A DNA stretch of 29,920 nucleotides, taken from assembly GCA_002414905.1 (NCBI GenBank), contig DIAY01000065.1, positions 1 to 29,920 of the forward strand. Direction: 5' to 3'. Below, piece by piece: positions 16,266 through 23,149 of this stretch. Numbering within the stretch: position 1 is the first letter of the stretch; each line of letters opens with the position of its first letter. The position numbers and the translations under genes are program-made. Below the pieces are notes generated by a model. It was not told the origin of the DNA. It searched no databases and saw nothing but the letters and a program-made list of their open reading frames with translations. This DNA is from Holophagales bacterium UBA5066. Its GTDB lineage: Bacteria; Acidobacteriota; Thermoanaerobaculia; UBA5066.

Positions 16266-18212
16266 TTACGGGTGAATGCGAAGGTAGAGGCCGTATCGAT
16301 TGGCCTTGTAGTCCGCCCCCGAACCGTAGGACCGGTTCGTCTCGTTGTAGTCGTCGAGGTCCCACTCTGCGGCGATGCCGAGGAGCTTGGTGAGCTCGAT
16401 GCCAGCGCGGACACGAGCCTTCTCGAGCTCGTACGGAAAGCTGCCCTCGTTCTCGAAATGGCGGAGAAGCGCCTCGACGGTGAACGGCTTGAGGTTGAAG
16501 GTGAGCCCGCCCTCCCAGGAGGTGCCGCTCTCGGAATAGGCCGAGTTCGCGGTCGCCCACGTCTGCGGAATGCGGTACGGGATGGAGGTGTCTCCGTCGA
16601 AGCGCCCCGCGCCGACCCGGAAGCGGAGCCACTGCCACGGGGCCACCTCGAGGTCGCCGGCATAGTTCTTCCAGGAGCCGTCGTAAGCGTAGCCCGGGGC
16701 ATCATTGGACGTTTCGACCGTCTCGGCCGTGGCTCCGATGCGGAACCACTTCACCGGTTCCCACCCGCCACGCACACGCAGCCGGTCGCGGTCGAGGTAG
16801 TCGGTCCTGACGACGGCGTTGTCCGCCGACTGGGTCACGTAGTCGACGCCGACGGTGAAGCCCTCGCGCTTGAACAGGAGCCCGGCGTCGACCGTCTGGA
16901 TCTTGCGGTTGAAGGTGCCGCCCTGCCCACCGGGGATCACGACCTCGGAGGCATCGTTGGTGACGGTGATATCGGCGGAGTTCGAGGTGTAGCCGACGCG
17001 GAGGGAGAACGGTCCGAGGAGCTTCAGGCTGGCACGGACGTCGAAGATGTCCTCGACGCGCTCCATCCGGGTCTTCGACTCGAGGATGGTCTGGATGTCC
17101 GGGGGATCGATCTGGGGGAACGTCATGACTCCCCCGTAGAGATCGGTGACGAGCGAGTAGCCGTCGAGCTCACGGCTCCGGCGGTTGTAGCCCGCCGAAA
17201 TGTCGAAGCCCGAGGAGATGTGCATGTCGGCGCGGATGCCGCCTCGCCAGTAGAGCGCATCCGAGGTGGCCGAGGAGGTCTGGGCGAGGGTGTTGAAGAA
17301 CCGAAGGATCTCGTAGGAGACGAGGCTCCCCCCGAGGTTTTCCTTCTGGTCGTCCTCGCCCTCCGAGTTGGCGCGGACGTAGGTGCCCGTGAGGCGCACC
17401 GCCGAGCCGAGCCTGCCCGTGACCACTGCCGTGGTGACCGGCGTGTCGACGTCGGTCGTCGACGTGCGTGTCAGCGACGAGAGGGTCACAGGGACGCCCA
17501 GGATCGTGCCGGGGAAGTTGCCGGCGCCCGAACCCGGAGCAAGGGACGAGGTCTCCTTGCCCCGGTACTGCCGCCAGCCCTGGAGGACCTGGCCCGAGAC
17601 CGGTCCGGCATCGAAGGCGACGCCGACCCGAAACTCGGATTCCTTGTCGTTCAGGTCGTGGTTCAGCGCGAACTCGTCCTGGCCCACGTGGTAGGTCGTG
17701 AGGCCCGGGCCCGAGTACTTGCTGTAGCTGTAGCCCAGGAGCGGCCGGACCGCCTTGCCCGGAAGGAGCTCGAGATCGACGTCGACGCTTTCGCGGCTCC
17801 GGTCGAAGCGGTGCTGGCTGTCGAGGACGCCCTGCTCGAGGAAGGGATTGGCGATGGTCGGATAGTTCGAGTACTGCTCGCTGTGCCGGTACGCGGCATT
17901 CAGCTTCCAGTAGCCGGTCCGCCCCGCCTCGATGCGAAGCATTCCGTTGGGGCCGATGCCGAGGTCGGCTGCGTCGATGCGAAAGTGGTCGATGGCGTTC
18001 GTGCCGCGGATGTCTCCGAGACCGTAGGAGAGGGCGCGAATCTGGAAGCCCTCGCGCTCGTTCACCTGGTTGCGGTACATGTCGTTGCTGCCCTCGACGT
18101 CGGTCCAGCGATAGCCCAGCTCGATGTCGAGGGGAACGTCCTGCGCAATGGCAACGCCGGACAGAAGGAGAGCCGGAAGCAGGGCCGCGAGGAGGAATCG
18201 GTTGGTTTTCAT
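16266..18212 (-). CDS. mtrB: MtrB/PioB-type outer-membrane barrel of a porin-cytochrome conduit
   Basis: The 648-residue protein has a Sec signal (about 1-23, cleavage after SGVAIA). The mature part is a long run of alternating polar/hydrophobic strands with many aromatic and Gly residues, as in the decaheme-associated MtrB/PioB/DmsF barrels (MtrB of Shewanella is about 700 residues). The barrel forms a sheath around the decaheme MtrA so electrons can cross the outer membrane. It has no cysteine, and it ends ...GLYLRIHP rather than in the aromatic residue usual for such barrels. The ATG at 18212 follows AGGAGGGACGGAG; the frame is open further upstream inside the cytochrome gene, but that part is a shadow. 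It starts 11 bases after the decaheme cytochrome stop. Confidence 0.88.
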   Translation of the reverse strand: MKTNRFLLAALLPALLLSGVAIAQDVPLDIELGYRWTDVEGSNDMYRNQVNEREGFQIRALSYGLGDIRGTNAIDHFRIDAADLGIGPNGMLRIEAGRTGYWKLNAAYRHSEQYSNYPTIANPFLEQGVLDSQHRFDRSRESVDVDLELLPGKAVRPLLGYSYSKYSGPGLTTYHVGQDEFALNHDLNDKESEFRVGVAFDAGPVSGQVLQGWRQYRGKETSSLAPGSGAGNFPGTILGVPVTLSSLTRTSTTDVDTPVTTAVVTGRLGSAVRLTGTYVRANSEGEDDQKENLGGSLVSYEILRFFNTLAQTSSATSDALYWRGGIRADMHISSGFDISAGYNRRSRELDGYSLVTDLYGGVMTFPQIDPPDIQTILESKTRMERVEDIFDVRASLKLLGPFSLRVGYTSNSADITVTNDASEVVIPGGQGGTFNRKIQTVDAGLLFKREGFTVGVDYVTQSADNAVVRTDYLDRDRLRVRGGWEPVKWFRIGATAETVETSNDAPGYAYDGSWKNYAGDLEVAPWQWLRFRVGAGRFDGDTSIPYRIPQTWATANSAYSESGTSWEGGLTFNLKPFTVEALLRHFENEGSFPYELEKARVRAGIELTKLLGIAAEWDLDDYNETNRSYGSGADYKANRYGLYLRIHP

Positions 18213-18223
18213 CTCCGTCCCTC

Positions 18224-19111
18224 CTACTTCAGCAGCTTCGGCGACCGGTTGGAACCGTGGACCGCCACGTGGCAGGTCGTGCAGTTCTGCCAGCGCGGGA
18301 GGGACACGTTGTGCGTTGCCGGGGGCTGAGAGCCAAGGGCGCCCACCGCGAGGGTCGAGTGGCACTCGAGGCACAGCTGAGAGACCTTGGACCGGGTCAG
18401 CATCTTCGGGTTGTTCGAGCCGTGAGGCTCGTGACAGGTCAGGCAGCCGCCCGTCATGCCGCCAACCGTCGGGCCGACGTGCTCGTAGACGAACGGACCG
18501 CGCTTCTCGTTGTGGCAGGTCAGGCACGGCAGCTCACCCTGCCGCGTCAGCTTCAGCGTGCCCTCACCCTTGCGCCCGTGCGGGTTGTGGCAGGAAGCGC
18601 ACGTGAAGCCGCCCCGGTCCAGGTGGTGGGTGTACGCCTTGCTCTTCAGAGAAGAGGTCTGCCCGGGGTGGCAGGAGGCGCAAAGCTCCGTCTGCCGCTT
18701 CGCCAGAAGCCGTGGCTCCTTCGCGTTCGGCGTGTGGACGGAGTGGCAGGTGAGGCAGTTCACGGCCGCGGTGGCACCGTGGACCCCGTCACGGAAGGAG
18801 GTGTGCTCGGTGGTGACGTCGTGGCACGTCAGGCAGGTCTCGGTGTCCTGTGCGCCGTGGAAGCCCTTGATGAGCGACTTGTCGCCGCCCGCCTCCATGT
18901 GGGCCTTCCCGTCGCCGTGGCAGCTCGCGCAGGCCGCGTCGCCGGGCAGATCGCAGGCCGCTCGGCCGTGCGGGTTGGCGCCGAAGCCCTTCGACTGCTC
19001 GTGGCAGTCTCCGCAGCTCGGAGCGTCCGCAGCAAGGGCCGATCCACCAATCCACGTCACCCCGAGGACCAGGAGAACGAGGCCGGTGAGGCCAATGGGT
19101 CGTTTCACCAT
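18224..19111 (-). CDS. mtrA: MtrA/DmsE-type periplasmic decaheme c-type cytochrome
   Basis: The 295-residue protein has a Sec signal (about 1-28, SALAADA) and ten CxxCH heme sites starting at residues 33, 61, 93, 119, 144, 171, 196, 223, 247 and 277. It has almost no other domain. Ten evenly spaced hemes in about 270 mature residues match the MtrA/DmsE/PioA family, which form a molecular wire through the MtrB barrel. It is slightly shorter than Shewanella MtrA (about 330). Extra His residues next to the sites can serve as distal heme ligands. The ATG at 19111 follows GAGAGGACTGAG. It lies between the outer decaheme cytochrome and the barrel gene in one minus-strand operon. An omega of this kind needs the cytochrome c maturation system, which is not in the window. 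Confidence 0.93.
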   Translation of the reverse strand: MVKRPIGLTGLVLLVLGVTWIGGSALAADAPSCGDCHEQSKGFGANPHGRAACDLPGDAACASCHGDGKAHMEAGGDKSLIKGFHGAQDTETCLTCHDVTTEHTSFRDGVHGATAAVNCLTCHSVHTPNAKEPRLLAKRQTELCASCHPGQTSSLKSKAYTHHLDRGGFTCASCHNPHGRKGEGTLKLTRQGELPCLTCHNEKRGPFVYEHVGPTVGGMTGGCLTCHEPHGSNNPKMLTRSKVSQLCLECHSTLAVGALGSQPPATHNVSLPRWQNCTTCHVAVHGSNRSPKLLK

Positions 19112-19156
19112 CTCAGTCCTCTCTCCGGGCGGCGCGAATGACGCGCCAGCCGGGAG

Positions 19157-19188
19157 GCCCGCCCCCCGGTCGATGCCGGGAGGCGGGC
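19157..19188 (-). other. Intercistronic stem-loop between mtrC and mtrA
   Basis: GCCCGCC (19157-19163) pairs with GGCGGGC (19182-19188) and CCCGG (19165-19169) pairs with CCGGG (19176-19180), with one mismatch and a TCGATG loop. It lies just after the mtrC stop at 19200 and 46 bases before mtrA. No T run follows on the minus strand, so it looks like an mRNA-stabilising or partial-attenuation hairpin rather than a full terminator. Confidence 0.6.
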
Positions 19189-19199
19189 GTCCTCATTTA

Positions 19200-21161
19200 T
19201 CAACGGGCGTGGACCTTCGTGACGGACCACTCGGAGTTGGCACCGTGGCAGGCGCCACAGGCCTCACCGAAGACCGCCGTGTTCAGGTAGGCGTGCGCTG
19301 CGGCGTCACGCGTGTCGTGGCAGCCCAGGCAGGCAGTCGTTCCGGGACCCTGCGGCGTGAAGTAGTCGCGCTGGGTAATGACGTTGAGCGTCCCGTTCGG
19401 CATCGGGAGGTTCGCGGTGGCCGCGGACGTGTGGCAGGCCGCACAGTTGCGGCGGTCGCCGGGGTAGAGGACCTCGGTGAAGTCGTAGGGCGTACCGCCG
19501 TAGCCGTAGATCGTATAGGGCTGCGTGAGCTCTTCACCGGAGTGGATCCTGTGGATCATACGGGCCATCTGGATCGACTCGGGGAGCCCGGCGGTCGCCG
19601 GCCGGCGCGACGCATCGTCGCCGTTCGGGGCGTGGCAGAGGAGGCACTCGGCCACCGCGAGGCGCTGTCCGCCGTGGAGCGGGAGCCAGTCGTGACAGGC
19701 GAGGCACTTGGCCTGCGACACGACGTTCCGCCGGGCGACCACTGTCCCCGTGGCGGCAGCGTTGTAGATCGGGTTGAAAGCGCCTTCGTTGAACGTGACG
19801 CCGTTGACCGTGACGGAGCGGCGGACGTCCATGCTGTAGGAAATGGTGCCCTTGAAGTCGGCCGGGACCTTCCACTTCATCGTGTACACGGCGGTGGTGC
19901 CGTTGAAGGTCGCCGTGGAGACGCTCTCACGGATGTTCGGCCACGTGGCGTAGTCGGTGGTCGGGCCGGCGAGGAGGACGTTCGCGTTCGAGCCGAACGG
20001 CTTCGGGTCGAGGTTGCCGGTGCTGTCGTAGAGCTTGAAGGTGACGATCGGGCTCTGGCCGGGCGCCGTGTTCGTCACGGAGACGATATCGGCCTTGAGG
20101 CCCTTGAGCTGCTTGGACTCGAGCGGGAGAACGTGCGCGCCCTTGACGGACGCGTCGAACTCCAGGCCGCTGTCGGGCTGGTGGCAGTTCGCGCAGGCGC
20201 TGTCATTGGCCTGGGCCGGGTGGCCCACGCCGGCCGCGAAGTCGATGTCCGCGTGGCAACCGCCGCACGAGTTCGCGCCGGGCTTCGTAAGGAAGACGGT
20301 CCCTTGCGGCTGCTTCGAGTCGTGGCAGGCTTCGCAGTTCTGGAGGTAGTAGTTCGGGTACGTGATGTCGCCCACGTCCTCGAGGTTCGAGGAGTGGATC
20401 CGGTGCCAGATCCCCATGTCGAAGGGCTGAAGCTCACCGACCATGTCGGTCTTGTTGTGGCAGAGGGAGCAGGTCTTCGCCTCGCGGTAGTTGCTGCCGT
20501 GGCCCACGACCGGGTCGTGGCAGGCATTGCACTTCGCGGTGGTCGTGACGGCCCAGGTCGTCGCCGCGGCGCCGGTCGCCGGGACGAAGTCCTTGAAGAC
20601 GTTGACGTAGTAAGACTTGCCGAGGTAGTCGACCATGTTCCGGTTGCCGGTGCACGCGAGCGTCATCGGCTTGTTCACGTCGAAGTTCGGCATTGCCACG
20701 TTGAACGTGTACTTGTACTTGCCGTTCCCGAGGTCTTCCCACTTGCCGGTGTTGTCGCGGGACGGCATGCCGTTCGACGTGATCAGGTTGTCGTAATAGC
20801 CGGTCGCGGCATCCCACACCGCCGGGATGAACCGGAGCGACACGACGCCCGGGGTCGTCCCGCCCAGCCGGTCGAGCGGCTGGTTCAGGTCGTCCGTCAT
20901 CGTGATCTCGACGATCGGCTTCTTGCCGGGCGCCATGTCGGTGACGGTCCCGATCGTGACCTTGAGTCCGGGGCGGATGAAGTCCATCTGACTCTCGGTC
21001 AGGTAGAACTCCTTGTCCGCCGCGGTGTAGATGCTCTCGGTCTTTGTTTCGACCGGGGCCGCAGCCCGTCCGCCCGCCCGGGTCTCGGGTGGAACAGACG
21101 ACGGGATCGCGAGCGTCCCCGCCGCCAGGACGAACATCAGTCCGCGCTGCAGTAGTGACAT
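19200..21161 (-). CDS. mtrC: OmcA/MtrC-family extracellular decaheme c-type cytochrome
   Basis: The 653-residue protein would sit on the cell surface and pass electrons between the MtrAB conduit and minerals, electrodes or partner cells. Its heme sites fall in two groups of five: CxxCH at 211, 231, 276, 299, 323 and at 486, 506, 573, 611, 635. Beta-rich domains precede each group (about 40-205 and 345-480). This is the four-domain MtrC layout. The N-terminus has a hydrophobic signal (about 5-22), but no cysteine follows it, so the lipoprotein anchor of Shewanella MtrC is missing. The CX8C pair of MtrC domain III is also absent; the only non-heme Cys is C170. The ATG at 21161 follows a strong AAGGAGGAG. 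It is the first gene of the mtrC-mtrA-mtrB operon. Confidence 0.92.
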   Translation of the reverse strand: MSLLQRGLMFVLAAGTLAIPSSVPPETRAGGRAAAPVETKTESIYTAADKEFYLTESQMDFIRPGLKVTIGTVTDMAPGKKPIVEITMTDDLNQPLDRLGGTTPGVVSLRFIPAVWDAATGYYDNLITSNGMPSRDNTGKWEDLGNGKYKYTFNVAMPNFDVNKPMTLACTGNRNMVDYLGKSYYVNVFKDFVPATGAAATTWAVTTTAKCNACHDPVVGHGSNYREAKTCSLCHNKTDMVGELQPFDMGIWHRIHSSNLEDVGDITYPNYYLQNCEACHDSKQPQGTVFLTKPGANSCGGCHADIDFAAGVGHPAQANDSACANCHQPDSGLEFDASVKGAHVLPLESKQLKGLKADIVSVTNTAPGQSPIVTFKLYDSTGNLDPKPFGSNANVLLAGPTTDYATWPNIRESVSTATFNGTTAVYTMKWKVPADFKGTISYSMDVRRSVTVNGVTFNEGAFNPIYNAAATGTVVARRNVVSQAKCLACHDWLPLHGGQRLAVAECLLCHAPNGDDASRRPATAGLPESIQMARMIHRIHSGEELTQPYTIYGYGGTPYDFTEVLYPGDRRNCAACHTSAATANLPMPNGTLNVITQRDYFTPQGPGTTACLGCHDTRDAAAHAYLNTAVFGEACGACHGANSEWSVTKVHAR

Positions 21162-21293
21162 GAGATCTCCTCCTTCAAGCCGTGTCTTGAGTTATTGCTG
21201 GGTGTGGCGCACATATGGATCCAACGAATCCGCGCGAATCGTAGGTGGATTCCGGATTTTCGAGGGACTGAAAGAGCGTTTCCCGATCAAAAT

Positions 21294-21307
21294 GATGCAG
21301 GCGCATC
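21294..21307 (-). terminator. Weak candidate terminator after the NRDE gene
   Basis: GATGC and GCATC (21303-21307 with 21294-21298) form a 5-bp stem with a 4-base loop, followed on the minus strand by ATTTTG. It lies 43 bases after the NRDE stop and 130 bases before mtrC. The stem is short, so read-through into the cytochrome operon is possible. The mtrC promoter should lie between here and 21162, but I found no convincing hexamers. Confidence 0.25.
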
Positions 21308-21349
21308 AGCCCCCTAAGGGTCTGGATTCACGGGTCTTGAGGTCTATTC

Positions 21350-22156
21350 TCAGGACCGGGGTTCCGGTATCCCGAAAGGCGTGTCCCAGCCGGGGAAACG
21401 AAGCTCGAAGCGGCTCGTCCCCGTCTCGTGAAAATCCCCGTCGAACCTCCTCTCGAGGAGGGTCGCGTGGCCGGCTGGCGACACGAGGAGGAGCGTCGTG
21501 CCCCGCGTTCCGTAGCCGGGTGCCGCGATGAACGGCGGCGAGAGGAGCCGCTCCACGGCGACCCCGACTCCGGTATCCGGGAGCTCGTCGTCCGGCGCCG
21601 GCGCCCGGTCGGCGAGGAGCGCGAAGAGCTCTTCGGGCTCGATGCGGTCGTGACGCCCGAGGATCCGCGCGAGGCCCGCCGCCGACCGCCGCACCTTGGG
21701 CCAGGGCGTGTCCAGGAGCGCGTTCGAGACGGCGTGGACGCCGGCCTCGACTTCTCGTGGCTCGCCCCCCGCGTTCGAGAGCCAGGAGAGCCGGCCCGCC
21801 GCGCCGGCCAGAAGGTTGAAGCCGTTCCAGCAAGGCGCCCGGGCGGCGAGGTGCTTCAGGTGGACGAACGGCTCATCCGCGGCCGTCAGGAACCGGACGA
21901 CGAGCCCGCCCCGCGACGGGGCGTCCGCTTCGAACACCCGTGGGTCCCGGACGTTCGTCAGCGCGGCGAAACGCCCGGAGGTCGTCACCCCCATCCACGT
22001 CCCTCCCGCCACGAGGTCTCGCCCCGCCAGCAGACCTTCGTGATTCCTCCAGACGCCGACGGGCTCGGAGGGTCGTGCCACGAGCTCGTCGCGGTTCGCC
22101 GTGACGACGAGGGGGTAAAGGGGATGGGCGTAGAGCCCGAGGACGACGAGGCACAT
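21350..22156 (-). CDS. NRDE (TANGO2) family protein
   Basis: The 268-residue protein begins MCLVVL and carries TANRDELVARPS at about 18-29, the sequence that names the NRDE family. The family belongs to an Ntn-hydrolase-like fold in which Cys2 would become the N-terminal nucleophile after Met removal. That fixes the start at the ATG at 22156, although the frame is open another 50 codons upstream. Further family blocks are GGTWMGVTTSGRFAALTNVR and the C-terminal GYGTRGTTLLLV. The biochemical role is not settled; eukaryotic TANGO2 has been linked to heme handling and lipid metabolism, which is of interest beside a multiheme cytochrome operon but proves nothing. It starts 20 bases after the coiled-coil gene. 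Confidence 0.88.
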   Translation of the reverse strand: MCLVVLGLYAHPLYPLVVTANRDELVARPSEPVGVWRNHEGLLAGRDLVAGGTWMGVTTSGRFAALTNVRDPRVFEADAPSRGGLVVRFLTAADEPFVHLKHLAARAPCWNGFNLLAGAAGRLSWLSNAGGEPREVEAGVHAVSNALLDTPWPKVRRSAAGLARILGRHDRIEPEELFALLADRAPAPDDELPDTGVGVAVERLLSPPFIAAPGYGTRGTTLLLVSPAGHATLLERRFDGDFHETGTSRFELRFPGWDTPFGIPEPRS

Positions 22157-22176
22157 CGTGCTCGTTGCCCGACCGG

Positions 22177-23094
22177 TCAGACGCTGGCGAGGTAGGGGAC
22201 GGCCCAGGAAAACTCGGCGGCGAAATCGCGTTCGGCCGCGAGGATGAGATCGCCCTCCCACTTCTCCACTTCCCGCTCGTCCTCGGGGGCTGCCGCCCGG
22301 ATGCACCGGCGGAACGCGATCTCCAGAAGCATCTGGTCCGTGCGCGAAAGCGGCTCCTGGAGCGCGTCGACCAGCGTGTGCATCGCCGCGGCGATGCTTC
22401 GGGGGATGTTCCGGCGCGCTGCGACGAGGAGGAGGATGTAGGGCTGCCGGAGATCCTCCGCCTGCTCGAGCTGCGGGCTGCCTGCAAGGAAGCCGGTCTC
22501 TTCTTCCTCGAGGCGCGCCCAGGCCTCCCAGGCCTGCTTGTTCTCATCCTTCCAGGCCTGCCGGGCCAGCCGGACCTCGGCCTCCTCCAGCGCGAAAAGC
22601 TCCGCGGCACCTGGCGCCGGGCCCGCCGCTTCCGCCAGATTCGAGCGCTCTTCGGCCAGTCGCGTCTCGAGGAGCGCGAGGTGCCGCTCCTCGCCTCGCA
22701 GCTTCATGAGCCGGTGCGCGAGGGCGGTCCACTTCGCCTGGAGCGCCTTCTTGCGCTGGATGTGCTCGCGCCCCTTGCGCATGTGGACCCTCAGAGCGAC
22801 CGTCGCCATGACGAGCTGCTCGAGGGTGAAGACCGACGCGAGCTGCCGTGCCGCCACGTCCACGGCGTGGTACGAGTCGTCGAGAAAGGCCGCCCCTCGC
22901 CGGACGATCCGCGGTGCGAGCTCGATCCGGGCCCGGTCGGCCAGGAGGCCGTCGATGGAGATCGGCCGGCTGAGAAGGTGGCGGCCTGAGGCCGTCGGAT
23001 CCCAGTAGGCGGGACGGCTCTCCGGGTCACGGTTCGGCACCGGAGAGTCCCGGGTCGTCACGGGCGTGTCCGCCGGCCCCGGATCGCGCGGCAT
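22177..23094 (-). CDS. Unrecognised helical, coiled-coil-rich protein
   Basis: I do not recognise this 305-residue protein. The first 40 residues are Pro/Asp/Arg-rich and probably disordered. From about 45 to 300 it is predicted largely helical by eye, with a heptad-like charged stretch at about 105-200 (rich in Glu, Arg, Lys, Leu, Ala). It has no signal peptide or membrane span and so is probably cytoplasmic. The reading frame has the G/C-ending codons of its neighbours and sits tightly between the kinase (55 bases upstream) and the NRDE gene (20 bases downstream) on the same strand, supporting a real gene. The start at 23094 is not firmly fixed. Confidence 0.7.
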   Translation of the reverse strand: MPRDPGPADTPVTTRDSPVPNRDPESRPAYWDPTASGRHLLSRPISIDGLLADRARIELAPRIVRRGAAFLDDSYHAVDVAARQLASVFTLEQLVMATVALRVHMRKGREHIQRKKALQAKWTALAHRLMKLRGEERHLALLETRLAEERSNLAEAAGPAPGAAELFALEEAEVRLARQAWKDENKQAWEAWARLEEEETGFLAGSPQLEQAEDLRQPYILLLVAARRNIPRSIAAAMHTLVDALQEPLSRTDQMLLEIAFRRCIRAAAPEDEREVEKWEGDLILAAERDFAAEFSWAVPYLASV

Positions 23095-23149
23095 CGGCTG
23101 ATGATCGGGACTTCCGGCCGGTCTTGTCCAGTAGAAATGCGGCTCTTCT

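Noticed and set aside
16272..18329. A 685-codon plus-strand open frame opposite the MtrB-like gene
   Set aside because: It is an antisense shadow with repetitive Val/Glu/Asp/Arg content and no ribosome site or domain.
16266..18527. Extension of the MtrB-like gene by 105 codons upstream of 18212
   Set aside because: The extra part overlaps the MtrA-type gene out of frame, and the signal peptide plus ribosome site clearly mark 18212 as the start.
18510..21155. An 881-codon plus-strand open frame opposite the decaheme cytochromes
   Set aside because: It is a low-complexity shadow of two genes whose CxxCH patterns leave no doubt about the coding strand.
21162..21293. Promoter for the cytochrome operon, including a possible sigma-54 site near TGTGGCGCAC
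   Set aside because: No -35/-10 pair with correct spacing and no GG/GC pair matching the sigma-54 consensus was found.
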